Shown here piece after piece: positions 1-8,367 of a stretch of DNA of 64,000 nucleotides (position 1 is the stretch's first letter; each line of letters starts with the position of its first letter). The stretch comes from Pseudomonas jessenii (GTDB lineage Bacteria > Pseudomonadota > Gammaproteobacteria > Pseudomonadales > Pseudomonadaceae). The stretch covers positions 1-64,000 of the forward strand of contig NZ_NIWT01000006.1 of assembly GCF_002236115.1 (NCBI RefSeq), given 5' to 3'. Under the pieces are notes generated by a model. It was not told the origin of the DNA, searched no databases, and worked only from the letters and a program-made list of their open reading frames with translations. Position numbers and translations under genes: made by a program.

Positions 1-80
1 TCCCGAACTCAGCAGTGAAACGATGCATCGCCGATGGTAGTGTGGGGTTTCCCCATGTGAGAGTAGGTCATCGTCAAGAT
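1..80 (+). rRNA. rrf: 5S ribosomal RNA, 3' part (cut by window start)
   Basis: The sequence matches the second, complete 5S copy at 187-304 over its whole visible length and ends with the same GTCATCGTCAAGA tail. One clear difference from the second copy is C instead of A at position 13. The 5' part, and presumably the 16S/23S genes, lie outside the window. It is followed at once by its own intrinsic terminator. Confidence 0.93.
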
Positions 81-90
81 TAAATTCCGA

Positions 91-126
91 AACCCCTATC
101 TGCGTATGCAGGTAGGGGTTTTGTTT
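91..126 (+). terminator. Intrinsic terminator after first 5S copy
   Basis: A 13-bp stem (91-103 with 108-120, one G-U-type position) closes a 4-nt loop and is followed by TTTTGTTTT. This is a standard rho-independent signal. It lies between the two 5S genes, so the second 5S may be made only by read-through or from its own promoter. Confidence 0.85.
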
Positions 127-186
127 TAGTAGAAGTCACCAGTTTTCACTGGCACGTTAAAATTCTAACGGGCTGGTTACAGAATT

Positions 187-304
187 TCTTGACGACCATA
201 GAGCGTTGGAACCACCTGATCCCATCCCGAACTCAGAAGTGAAACGATGCATCGCCGATGGTAGTGTGGGGTTTCCCCATGTGAGAGTAGGTCATCGTCA
301 AGAT
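187..304 (+). rRNA. rrf: 5S ribosomal RNA, second tandem copy
   Basis: This is a full-length 5S of about 117 nt. The ends pair (187-195 with 295-303), and the internal segments GCGTTGGAACCACCTGATCC and GTAGTGTGGGG are those of pseudomonad 5S rRNA. It lies about 107 bp after the first 5S copy, giving an rrn operon that ends 5S-5S. Confidence 0.95.
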
Positions 305-313
305 TGAATTCCG

Positions 314-348
314 AAACCCCTGTCTGCTAACGCAGACAGGGGTTTTGT
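314..348 (+). terminator. Intrinsic terminator after second 5S copy
   Basis: A perfect 14-bp stem (314-327 with 332-345) around a TAAC loop is followed by a short T run. The stem is very similar to that of the terminator after the first 5S, as expected if the 5S-terminator unit was duplicated. Confidence 0.88.
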
Positions 349-365
349 CGTTTCAGGGGTACTGA

Positions 366-402
366 AAAGCCCGTTGTGGAGCCTCTCCACAACGGGCTTT
401 TT
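366..402. terminator. Bidirectional terminator between rrn operon and mgo operon
   Basis: A perfect 15-bp stem (366-380 with 386-400) has a 5-nt loop, a T run on the plus strand and an A run on its 5' side that becomes T on the minus strand. It sits directly after the stop codon of the minus-strand SRPBCC gene, so it can end both converging transcripts. Confidence 0.85.
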
Positions 403-408
403 CACGTC

Positions 409-876
409 TTACGCAAACAGCTTCAGCACATTGTTCATCGCATCATCGGCAAAACCCTGCACGAAGTCCTTGAAGTCCGGCAGTGCCTCGGCGGCGCCCT
501 GCGCCGGTTCGGCGATGATGGTCCAGGTGGCTCTGGACTTGTCCGCATCCAGTGGTTCAACGCTCATCGCCGCCCACAGATTGGCCACACCCAAGGTGTT
601 GTAGATAGTGGTCCAGGTCATGTGCCGTGCCTGGTCGTCCCGGGAGTTGAGCTGCTCGACCACCAGGTTGCCGTCCTTGAAAAACTTTTTGCGTAGCGAT
701 GACACGCCTTCGCCGGTCATCTCTATATGCGACAGTGCCGGGATGAAGCGATCGAAGCCGGCAAAGTTACCGACTACGGCCCATACCCGAGTGGCATCGG
801 CGGGCACGTCCACCGAGGACACCACGTGGCAGCCTTGAGGGTTTTTGATCAGGGTGTCGGGTTGCAGAATACTCAT
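409..876 (-). CDS. mgoD: SRPBCC-family protein of the mgo/pvf operon (MgoD/PvfD-like)
   Basis: The 155-residue protein fits the START/Bet v1-like SRPBCC (polyketide cyclase/dehydrase) family: an early VPADATRVWAVVGNFAGFDR segment, a central strand-rich part (MTWTTIYN...) and a C-terminal helix. The start has GGAG 7 nt upstream. It is the last of four co-directional genes, 22 bp after the NRPS stop, and a strong terminator follows. In Pseudomonas mgo (mangotoxin-regulating) and pvf operons the fourth gene encodes this type of small protein, and I assign it mainly by that context. Its precise step is unclear; ligand binding or product maturation are possibilities. Confidence 0.85.
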   Translation of the reverse strand: MSILQPDTLIKNPQGCHVVSSVDVPADATRVWAVVGNFAGFDRFIPALSHIEMTGEGVSSLRKKFFKDGNLVVEQLNSRDDQARHMTWTTIYNTLGVANLWAAMSVEPLDADKSRATWTIIAEPAQGAAEALPDFKDFVQGFADDAMNNVLKLFA

Positions 877-898
877 GGTTTTGCTCCGTTTGGTTGCG

Positions 899-3800
899 TC
901 AGATGAAATTGATTTCTTTGAGGTAATCGCAGCCGCGACGCAGCAGCGCCGGGGACTTTTGCGGGTAGTGCGCGCCCATTAGCCGAACACCGGCCTGGGC
1001 GTTGTCGTGGCCGATCATCGAGATATCGCCGATGTCCTCCTCGAAGCCGTTGAGGTAGAACCCCAGCACGCCGAACAACGCGTTGTCGCTGTCGACCCGA
1101 CCCAGTTGCTGCTGCCAGTCGGCGACGCTGACCATCGTGAATTCGCGGCCTGCCTCGCGTAAGGACGCCACGTAGTTGTCCCAGCTCAAGGGCTCGGGGT
1201 TGTGCAGGTTGAATACCGCTTGTTCCGGTTGATAACGACTGGCGTGGAAGGCGATGAATCGGGCGAGAAAGTCCACCGGCATCAAGTCGAAATTCAAGGT
1301 GAACTCCGGTACTTGGCCAAGCTGGATCGAGCCCTTGAGCATCAGCATCAGGCGATTCTTGTGCGGCTGACACACGCCCGTGAGGCTGTTGAAGCTGATG
1401 TTGCCGGGACGGTAGAGATTGACCCGCACACCAAGCTCCCGTGCCCTTTCGAGGATTCGCTCGCCGACCCATTTGGACAGGTTGTAGCCGTTCTTGATGT
1501 AGATCGGTGGTGTGAGTGCGGCCGGCAACTCAAGCACTCGGCCATCGGCGGATATCGTGCTGGAGGCCGAGAGCGTCGAGACGAAGTTGAAGATTTTTTT
1601 GCTGCGTCCTTCGCACAGGCGCAAACATTCGAAAATCGGCTCGACGTTGTCCCGGGCGAGCGACTCGTAATCGAGGACGTGATTGACGTTGGCCGCGTTG
1701 TGCACCAGAGCGCCAAACTCCTGATCCAGCCGCTGGTAAACCTCGGGCGCCAAACCGAGTTCCGGCCGTGTGACGTCTGCCGTGTAAACCCGCACCCGGC
1801 TCATATCCAGATGCTCCAGACGGTTCTCCCGTAACGCCTGGGCAAAGCGCTCGTTTGCCGATTGCCCGTTGCCGTCGCGAACCAGACAGGCGACTTCACT
1901 GGCGCCCCAGGCCAGCAATGCCTCAACGATGTGTACACCGACAAAACTGTTGGCACCGGTGACGATCACCTTGTGCACATCGCCCATGCGGCTGACGGGC
2001 ATTGGCTGAATATCCAGCTCGCGGAAGGCATCGTGCATGGCCTGTTCGCTCAGCACTTCTTCGCTGCCGAAGCCGCGTACCAGTGTCGCCAGTTTCTCGA
2101 GGGTGGGCATTTCGATGAAGCGGTTGATCGAGATGCTGCGCCCGAACTCCTCGCGCAGTCGCAGGAGCATGCGCGACAGCAGGATCGAGTGCCCGCCCAG
2201 ATTGAAGAAGCTTTCGTCGGTGGAAATGTCGCTCGCCGGCAGCTCCAGCAACTGCGCCCAGATTTCCAGCAGCAGGGCCTCATCGGCGTTGACGGGCAGG
2301 CGCCGTGAAGGGTTCTCGGTGACGCTCACCGGCAGATCCAGCAACGCCTTGCGGTCGACCTTGCCATTGCTGGCGTAAGGCATGCTTGCCAGCTCGGTCC
2401 ATGCAACAGGGCGCATGTAGTCCGGCAGGTGCTGTGTCGCGTGGGCCCTCAACGCCTGGCGAGCGCTGCCGGGAAGGTCCTCTCGGGGCTGGGCAAGGAA
2501 AGCCAGAATCCGCCGCTGGCTATCGATGATCACGACAACCTGGCGATACAACTGGCTGTCGCGCAGGCAGCGCTCAATCTCTTCCGGCTCGACCCGGAAG
2601 CCGCGAATCTTCACCTGATTATCACGCCGACCGCACAGCTCGATCCCTTCAGCCGTCCACTTCGCCATGTCCCCGGTGCGATAGGCGCGCAGGGTCCGGT
2701 CATCAGGCAAGTTCAGTTCCAGATAACGCTCAGCCGTTTGCTGCGGGTTGTTCAGGTATCCAAGGCACACGCCCGGGCCGGCAATGTACAACTCGCCGAC
2801 GGTCTGTTCGGCCACCGGTTGAAAATCGTCATCGAGAATCAACACCTGGCTGTTGGCGATTGGAGCGCCCAGCGAACGGTTGTGGTCGCCTGACTGGAGT
2901 TTGCGCGCGGTAATCAGCACCGTGGCCTCGGTGGGCCCGTAGAGGTTGTAGAGCTTGCACTGACGGCTCAGCTGCTCGATGACCCACGGCTCGCAGACAT
3001 CGCCGCCGGTCATCACATGGTCCAGACACAGCAATTGCTCCAGCGGCAGGATGCTCAACAAGGCCGGCGGCAAAAACGCGTGGCTCAGTTGCCGATGACG
3101 AATCAGCTCCACCAGTTGCAGCGGATCGCGACGTTGGTCCTCGTCGGGCACGATCAGCTCGGCGCCTTGCAGCAGGGTCGGGAAGATGTCGATCAGCGAT
3201 GAGTCGAAACTCAACGAAGAAAACTGCAACACCCGGCTCTGGCTGGTCAGCTGAACATAGTCGGCGTACCAGTGGGTGAAGTGCGCGAGGTTGGCCTGGC
3301 TGAGCAGCACGCCCTTCGGATGGCCGGTGGTGCCCGAGGTGTAGAGGGCCATGCATGGTGCATCGAGGTCGGGGCGCTGACGCATCAACGGTTGAGAGAG
3401 ATCTGCTGCATGGGCGTCGATGCTGCTGATGTCCAGCCCTGGCATCTCGTTCGCCAGGGGGGGCTCGCCGTCATGCAGCAACAACACCGCCCCGGCATTC
3501 GACAGGATGTACTGCTGACGTTGCAACGGATGGCTCGGCTCCAGCGGTAAGTACACCGCGCCGCTGCCCAGGATCGCCAGGATTCCCGCATACAGCGCGC
3601 TGCATTTGGGCAGGCAGATCCCGACGACTATCGGGCGTTGATGCTGATCCAGCAGCGGTCGAAGACATTTCTGGATGGCGCGGCTGTGGGCGTGCAACTG
3701 GCGATAGTCGAGGGTGGTGCCATCAATGCTCAAGGCCGGACGGTCAGCATTCTGGATGCACTGTTGCTCCAGCCTTTCGATCATCGGCGTTTGCGCAAGT

Positions 3801-4309
3801 TGCTGCAGTCGTGGGTCGGCGGTGGCATTGAGGCGATGCACGAACGCGAGGCTGTCAAGGAACCGCAAACTCTCGATGCGCTCGAAGCGAACAGGTTCGG
3901 CGGGTTCGGCGAGCCGAAAATAGTCGACATCGCGCGAGTAGCGGCTGACCAGCAGCGCCACGTGGTCAACCAGTGCTGTCATGGCCTGCCTACGCAACGC
4001 CTGGCCGTTACCCGACGGCTCATCGGCGATGGGTACACGGGTCAGCAGCGTTGAGCCATGGCTGCACAACAGGTCCAGCGAAGGCAGGCCGGACGCCTGC
4101 GGCAGGCCAAGGCCCAATTGCAATGTCAGTCGTTGCGCCTGACAGGTGAACGGAGGTGACGTGCCATCGTCGATCAGTAGATCCGCAGGCCCCGACATTT
4201 CGTCGAGTGCGAACATCCGCGTCAGTGAGTGACCGTGTTGTTCGAGCTCCAATGCCAGCTCGGTCAGTGCCTGGCTTTGTCCGATGAGCAAGATGTCGAG
4301 ACGTCTCAT
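899..4309 (-). CDS. mgoA: Non-ribosomal peptide synthetase A-PCP-reductase (MgoA/PvfC-like)
   Basis: The protein has 1136 residues from an ATG preceded by GAGGAG. A longer reading frame upstream would overlap mgoC and has no better start. Residues 1-170 are a poorly typed N-terminal region. The adenylation domain follows, with the core motif YTSGTTGHPKG near 323, then YNLYGPTEA, YRTGD and NGKVDRKAL. A carrier domain has its phosphopantetheine serine in LGGHS near 705. A C-terminal thioester reductase of the extended-SDR type has an NAD(P) motif TGANSFVGVHIVEAL near 781 and YNLSK near 941. There is no condensation domain, so one amino acid is activated, held on the carrier and released reductively as an aldehyde. 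This matches MgoA/PvfC, which in related strains uses valine or leucine to make diazeniumdiolate or pyrazine N-oxide signals. The substrate here is not read from sequence. Confidence 0.93.
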   Translation of the reverse strand: MRRLDILLIGQSQALTELALELEQHGHSLTRMFALDEMSGPADLLIDDGTSPPFTCQAQRLTLQLGLGLPQASGLPSLDLLCSHGSTLLTRVPIADEPSGNGQALRRQAMTALVDHVALLVSRYSRDVDYFRLAEPAEPVRFERIESLRFLDSLAFVHRLNATADPRLQQLAQTPMIERLEQQCIQNADRPALSIDGTTLDYRQLHAHSRAIQKCLRPLLDQHQRPIVVGICLPKCSALYAGILAILGSGAVYLPLEPSHPLQRQQYILSNAGAVLLLHDGEPPLANEMPGLDISSIDAHAADLSQPLMRQRPDLDAPCMALYTSGTTGHPKGVLLSQANLAHFTHWYADYVQLTSQSRVLQFSSLSFDSSLIDIFPTLLQGAELIVPDEDQRRDPLQLVELIRHRQLSHAFLPPALLSILPLEQLLCLDHVMTGGDVCEPWVIEQLSRQCKLYNLYGPTEATVLITARKLQSGDHNRSLGAPIANSQVLILDDDFQPVAEQTVGELYIAGPGVCLGYLNNPQQTAERYLELNLPDDRTLRAYRTGDMAKWTAEGIELCGRRDNQVKIRGFRVEPEEIERCLRDSQLYRQVVVIIDSQRRILAFLAQPREDLPGSARQALRAHATQHLPDYMRPVAWTELASMPYASNGKVDRKALLDLPVSVTENPSRRLPVNADEALLLEIWAQLLELPASDISTDESFFNLGGHSILLSRMLLRLREEFGRSISINRFIEMPTLEKLATLVRGFGSEEVLSEQAMHDAFRELDIQPMPVSRMGDVHKVIVTGANSFVGVHIVEALLAWGASEVACLVRDGNGQSANERFAQALRENRLEHLDMSRVRVYTADVTRPELGLAPEVYQRLDQEFGALVHNAANVNHVLDYESLARDNVEPIFECLRLCEGRSKKIFNFVSTLSASSTISADGRVLELPAALTPPIYIKNGYNLSKWVGERILERARELGVRVNLYRPGNISFNSLTGVCQPHKNRLMLMLKGSIQLGQVPEFTLNFDLMPVDFLARFIAFHASRYQPEQAVFNLHNPEPLSWDNYVASLREAGREFTMVSVADWQQQLGRVDSDNALFGVLGFYLNGFEEDIGDISMIGHDNAQAGVRLMGAHYPQKSPALLRRGCDYLKEINFI

Positions 4310-4322
4310 GATGGGCTCCTCG

Positions 4323-5252
4323 TCAAACCAGGTAGTCGCTGAGGGCGGTTTGTACGCACGGCGAATCGAGCAACGAACTGCTGTGGAAAAACCGCACAAT
4401 GTTGGCCACCAGCGGGTGATGGCGACTTATCGGGAAGGCCAGTGCCGATACTTCGTTCCTGAGGGCGTGGCGCGCCGCGTCATTGATCTGCAGTGCGTCG
4501 ATCAGGCAGAAGTCGAAGGATTTCTGGATGTCGTTGGTCAGGTAATGAGTAATGAACACCGGCAAGATCTGGGCGATGCACTGGCGGTCGTCTGCACTTG
4601 CGGCATGCCAGTAGATGCGTACCAGCCGCGCCCAAAAACCGGAGTGACGCCCCTCGTCCAGCAAGTGATCGGCCATCAGGCCCTTGATCGATTGCTTGAC
4701 CGTGTCGTCCTTGGCAAACGCGGCGACATCACCGGTCACCGTGTTTTCGGCGATGGCCACGCAGATCAGTTCTACCGCGCTACGCAGGTGCTCAGGTGCG
4801 AGCGCCACGGCCGCCGGTATTGCTCGGCTCAGTTCGATTTCATCCGGCAATTCAATGGGGGTGATGCCGGTCAACGCGATGGTCTGTTGCATGAAATCCA
4901 TCGCCACCAGTGCGTGATAGTCCTCGTCCACCACGACAGTCATGGCGTCGTAGCGGCAGGCGAACGGGAACTCGACCGCGAAGCGATTCTTGGCGATGCT
5001 GCGGGCGGTTTTGTCGACGATCTCGGTTTCGAAGATCACCACATCGTTGATGAACTTGTAGAGGGTCTGCACCAGGGCGAAGTCGCGCTGTTCCGGGCAT
5101 TGGCGCACAAAGGTTTCGCTCAGCACCAGCGGTTGGCGGCTCAACGGGTAGATCAGTTTGTCGTCGTTTTCCAGCACACGGCGCGGGCGGGTGCGGATGG
5201 TCGCGCGGCTCTCCCAGGCATCAGCGAAGGATTGGTAGTCTGCGGCGTTCAT
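4323..5252 (-). CDS. mgoC: AurF-like diiron N-oxygenase (MgoC/PvfB-like)
   Basis: This 309-residue protein has the two DExxH iron-binding motifs of the AurF/p-aminobenzoate N-oxygenase family (DEDYH near residues 109-113 and DEGRH near 199-203), with acidic ligand candidates upstream of each (FETEIVD, VAIAENT). The chosen ATG has GGAGG seven bases upstream and overlaps the stop of mgoB (ATGA), giving translational coupling; mgoA follows after 13 bp. In mgo/pvf/ham pathways this enzyme oxidises the amino nitrogen during formation of the N-N or N-oxide product. It is likely cytoplasmic and iron-dependent. Confidence 0.92.
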   Translation of the reverse strand: MNAADYQSFADAWESRATIRTRPRRVLENDDKLIYPLSRQPLVLSETFVRQCPEQRDFALVQTLYKFINDVVIFETEIVDKTARSIAKNRFAVEFPFACRYDAMTVVVDEDYHALVAMDFMQQTIALTGITPIELPDEIELSRAIPAAVALAPEHLRSAVELICVAIAENTVTGDVAAFAKDDTVKQSIKGLMADHLLDEGRHSGFWARLVRIYWHAASADDRQCIAQILPVFITHYLTNDIQKSFDFCLIDALQINDAARHALRNEVSALAFPISRHHPLVANIVRFFHSSSLLDSPCVQTALSDYLV

Positions 5253-6025
5253 GCGCTCACCTCCGTGACGGATACGTTCATGCTCAGGCGCAACCCGTCC
5301 CACAGGGCGATACGACTTTCCACGGCTGCGATGGCGCTGGCGTACACGTCTTCCTGCCGTTGCGGGTCGCTATCGACCAGTCGCGACAGGAGCTTTTCCG
5401 CTGCCGGGCCGTGGTCCTCGGAATCGACCTCAATGTGCCGTTCGAGGTAGTAACGGAAGGTCGGCGCCTGCTCGATGCCGATGCCCCAATCGTCGAGGAT
5501 GCGCTGGAACATCTGCGGGATAACGCTCTCGCGACCGTGCAGAAACGCCGCCGCTACACTGTGACCCGGTGCATGCAGTGCGGTGTGTAGCGTATGGCGA
5601 ACGAAATCCGCGGCCGCCGGATCGACCTTGATGCTCTGCAAGGCCACGTCGTAGCTCGCACCCTCTTGCTGCAGAGCCACGAAGCGTTCGATGGCAACGG
5701 TACAGGCGCCGACCTCGCGCATTGCATCCAGGTACAACTCGAAGTGGCTGTAATGACCCCGGGCCGGACGATCATCCGACTCCTCACCCAGTACGATCTC
5801 GTTGATCAACCGCGCGGCCTGGGGATCCTGCGGTGGCAGCCAGGGCAGTCGCACGCAGGTCAATTCCTGTTGCAGGCGCTTGGTCAGCGACATGAAGTCC
5901 CATACGGCAAACACGTGGGTTTCCATGAAGCGTCGCAGGACCGGCAGCGAATGTATTTCAGAGAAGATCGGGTGTTCGCTAAGTTCTGATTTTTTTTGAA
6001 GCAGACGTTCTTTAGTTGGTTTCAT
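5249..6025 (-). CDS. mgoB: Haem-oxygenase-like diiron protein (MgoB/PvfA-like, DUF3050 type)
   Basis: The 258-residue all-helical protein resembles the haem-oxygenase-like diiron oxidase superfamily. Candidate metal ligands occur in NEIVLGEESDD, SHFELYLDAM and LERHIEVDSEDHGPAAEKL. It is the first gene of the operon and overlaps mgoC by 4 bp. The ATG at 6025 is preferred over an upstream in-frame TTG at 6064, although its ribosome site (AGG, spacing about 8) is weak. In the mgo/pvf operon order (B-C-A-D) this gene precedes the AurF-like enzyme, exactly as here. The family is proposed to perform oxidative chemistry together with the N-oxygenase. Confidence 0.87.
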   Translation of the reverse strand: MKPTKERLLQKKSELSEHPIFSEIHSLPVLRRFMETHVFAVWDFMSLTKRLQQELTCVRLPWLPPQDPQAARLINEIVLGEESDDRPARGHYSHFELYLDAMREVGACTVAIERFVALQQEGASYDVALQSIKVDPAAADFVRHTLHTALHAPGHSVAAAFLHGRESVIPQMFQRILDDWGIGIEQAPTFRYYLERHIEVDSEDHGPAAEKLLSRLVDSDPQRQEDVYASAIAAVESRIALWDGLRLSMNVSVTEVSA

Positions 6026-6753
6026 GGATGAGCCTGTAAATGATCCGGGGTGAGAAGTAATCAAGCACTGAAGTTCGCTGGAAGTTTTCTCCTGGCGAAC
6101 GGGTACCTCAAACGTATTGATCTTTTTCAGTGCTATTGATGCCGAGTAGCTGAGGTGTTACTGCCGTTTGTGGTTGGCGGCGAAGAAAAACTAATACACA
6201 TATAAAGTGTTGATCAAGTTGTTTTGTTATTATTTCAATATTCAACTTTTTCGAAGATGACAAGTTCCAATAAAACTTTTTATATTGGTTTTATTTTGGC
6301 GTAGTTACTCCTTCCGGCTTATGTAAGTCAGAATTAAATAAAGAGTGAATGCCTCACTCGAAGTAACTTTTTACGGGCGTCGTTGTGGGTGTCTGAGGGG
6401 GTGGAAGCGGGTCGCGAGTGATGCCGATCCTTCCGTTCCCGTGATGAGGCTCCTTCCTTCGCTTCTGGGGGCAGAGACTGCTCCATTCGCACGGAGCGTC
6501 ACCCGTTTTTTGTCCTGGTTATCCAGAGTGGGCGTAAATCGAGGTGGCCGCCATTACTGAGGCATCACGCAAACGTTGCAATGGTCGGGTTTTAAGGCGG
6601 CGGGGCGTTGGGGCGCGGTATGGCGCCGCAAGGGCGGTGTGGTATGGGGGCGGGGGATTTGTAATCAAATCATTCGCGGAGCATTTGGGGGGGGGGAATG
6701 CGCGGCAAGCGAGGAAAACCCTTCGTTACATTCCCCGGGCTTGCCGCCGCGGG
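6026..6753. promoter_or_regulatory. 728-bp non-coding region upstream of mgoB
   Basis: I see no convincing gene here; a 71-residue plus-strand ORF at 6345-6560 has no family features. Bases 6180-6345 are strikingly AT-rich beside GC-rich neighbours and contain an inverted repeat (6267-6276 with 6288-6299 approximately). A second dyad, GTTCGC 6073-6078 with GCGAAC 6095-6100, lies about 50-75 bp upstream of mgoB. The mgo promoter is therefore most likely in 6070-6350, read on the minus strand. Bases 6590-6700 are G-rich and unremarkable. Confidence 0.55.
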
Positions 6754-7464
6754 CTACTTCGACCTGTTCCTGGCTTGGACTTCAGGGCTGTTGAGGTAGC
6801 GCGTAATGACCTCGACCCCTCGGTTCAGGTGATGCTCGAGCAGCTGCACGGAGTGTTCGACGTCCCGGGCTTTGGCTGCCTGCAACAGTGCCTTGTGGTC
6901 ATCCTGGGAGAGTTTGCCAAGGCCCATGGCTTCCAGGTTGAAACGCAGGAACCGTTCTTCTTCGATCAGGCCGTCTTCGACCAGTTTCAACAGCCGGCGA
7001 TTCGGCGCCCGGGTGTAAAGCGCCATGTGGAACAGGCGATTGAGCCGACCGATTTCGGTGTAGTCGCTTTCCGTTTCCAGTGCATCGATGTAGCGGGCAG
7101 CCTGTTCGAGATCTTCGTCCTGGAGCAGTGGTACCGAGAGACGCAGGGCTTCGGATTCCAGCAGGATGCGCAGCGCGTAGGTTTCCACGGCATCGCCCTG
7201 TACCAGCGGCGCGACCACGGCGCCCTTATGGGCAACCACATTGAGCAACGATTGTGCTTCGAGTTGGCGCAAGGCTTCGCGTACAGGCATGCGGCTGACG
7301 CCGAACAGGTCGGCGAGGTCTTGCTGGCGCAAGGCCGCACCGCAAGGAATGCGCCCGTCGAGTATGGCCGCGCGTAGGGTTTCTTCGATCACCGAGCGTG
7401 CCATGTGTGCAGGAATCGGCCCGTTGACCTTGATACTGCTGAGAGGGTTGGGCTTTTGTGTCAC
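6754..7464 (-). CDS. GntR-family transcriptional regulator, FCD subfamily
   Basis: The protein has about 236 residues: an N-terminal winged helix (VIEETLRAAILDGRIPCGAAL, then FGVSRMPVREALRQLEAQSLL) and a C-terminal FCD ligand-binding domain whose metal/ligand histidines are visible in RLFHMALY, DDHKALL and LLEHHLNRG. I place the start at a GTG at 7464 with AGGG upstream. A GTG at 7509 would add 15 residues but would place a clear palindrome (7494-7505) inside the coding region. FCD regulators usually sense small carboxylic acids. The gene lies between mgo and lap; its target is unknown, and it may regulate itself or mgo. Confidence 0.9.
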   Translation of the reverse strand: MTQKPNPLSSIKVNGPIPAHMARSVIEETLRAAILDGRIPCGAALRQQDLADLFGVSRMPVREALRQLEAQSLLNVVAHKGAVVAPLVQGDAVETYALRILLESEALRLSVPLLQDEDLEQAARYIDALETESDYTEIGRLNRLFHMALYTRAPNRRLLKLVEDGLIEEERFLRFNLEAMGLGKLSQDDHKALLQAAKARDVEHSVQLLEHHLNRGVEVITRYLNSPEVQARNRSK

Positions 7465-7493
7465 TAAACGCACCCTGATTGATGGAATATTTT

Positions 7494-7505
7494 TGGATCC
7501 AAATG
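7494..7505. promoter_or_regulatory. Palindromic candidate operator of the GntR regulator
   Basis: TTTGGATCCAAA is a perfect 12-bp palindrome directly upstream of the preferred GTG start of the GntR gene. Position and symmetry fit an autoregulatory operator of a dimeric FCD-type regulator. Confidence 0.4.
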
Positions 7506-7660
7506 ACACTAGTGACTGGCTGACTGCTTGTCAAACAAGCTCTGGAGTGCCTTTCTTCCAGTTTAGCGCGCCGCCAGTGATCTCACCGTGCCATTGTCTT
7601 TTTCCGGGCTAACCTTCACCATTCGAACGACTCCCTCCTGCCTATCCAGGATGCCTCGCA

Positions 7661-8353
7661 TTGGTGGCAAGTTTAACGATCCCCCGGGTTTTACGCTGGC
7701 TGTGCAGCGCATTGCTGCTGACTGGCGTGATGCTGGGCAGCTTGAGCGCCGATTGGGATTTTTCCCTGATCAGCCGGCGAGCGCAGGCATTGTACGGACC
7801 TTTGGGAGAAGGTCAGCAGCGCATTAATGATTGGCAATACTTGTTGACCAGCCAGAAGCAGATCGGCGAGCTGGAACAACTCAATGTGGTCAATCGCTTC
7901 TTCAACAAACAGCTGCGATACGTCGAAGACATGGATCTGTGGCATGAAGTCGACTACTGGGAAACCCCGATCGAAGCCCTCTGGAAAGGCGCCGGCGACT
8001 GTGAAGACTACGCTATTGTCAAGTACTTCAGCCTGCGACACCTCGGTGTAGCCAGTGAAAAGCTGCGTATCACCTATGTCAAGGCACTGACCCAGAACCG
8101 TGCGCACATGGTGCTGACCTACTACTCGAGTCCGGAGGCCGAGCCCCTGGTGCTCGACAGCCTGATTGATGCAATCAAGCCGGCCAGCCAACGAAAGGAT
8201 TTGCTGCCGGTCTACTCTTTCAACGCGGAAGGGATGTGGTTACCGGGTGCCAAGAGCAATAAAAAGGTCGGCGATACCAAACGCCTTTCGCGTTGGCAGG
8301 ATGTGTTGAAAAAAATGCAGGCCGAAGGATTCCCGGTCGAGACGACTAACTAG
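7661..8353 (+). CDS. lapG: LapG, periplasmic cysteine protease that releases LapA
   Basis: LapG belongs to the bacterial transglutaminase-like cysteine protease family (BTLCP). The N-terminal hydrophobic segment (WLCSALLLTGVMLGSL) exports it to the periplasm. The catalytic triad is Cys114 (GAGDCEDY), His149 (NRAHMVL) and Asp166 (LVLDSLID); the spacings of 35 and 17 residues equal those of characterised LapG proteins. It cuts the adhesin LapA in its N-terminal retention module when LapD does not sequester it. The start is TTG 7661 or GTG 7664 after an AGGA site; no in-frame ATG fits the signal peptide. lapD follows after 14 bp. Confidence 0.95.
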   Translation: MVASLTIPRVLRWLCSALLLTGVMLGSLSADWDFSLISRRAQALYGPLGEGQQRINDWQYLLTSQKQIGELEQLNVVNRFFNKQLRYVEDMDLWHEVDYWETPIEALWKGAGDCEDYAIVKYFSLRHLGVASEKLRITYVKALTQNRAHMVLTYYSSPEAEPLVLDSLIDAIKPASQRKDLLPVYSFNAEGMWLPGAKSNKKVGDTKRLSRWQDVLKKMQAEGFPVETTN

Positions 8354-8354
8354 G

Positions 8355-8366
8355 AGCACGTGCTCA
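8355..8366. promoter_or_regulatory. Perfect palindrome in lapG-lapD junction
   Basis: GAGCACGTGCTC is a 12-bp perfect palindrome between the lapG stop and lapD ATG, overlapping the lapD ribosome-binding site. It could fold in mRNA or be an operator; the role is unknown. Confidence 0.3.
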
Positions 8367-8367
8367 G

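Noticed and set aside
6345..6560. 71-codon plus-strand ORF upstream of mgo
   Set aside because: No motif, odd Arg/Gly-rich composition and no Shine-Dalgarno sequence; treated as part of the non-coding region.
6544..7377. 277-codon plus-strand ORF over the GntR gene
   Set aside because: Antisense to a clear GntR/FCD regulator and lacking any family features.
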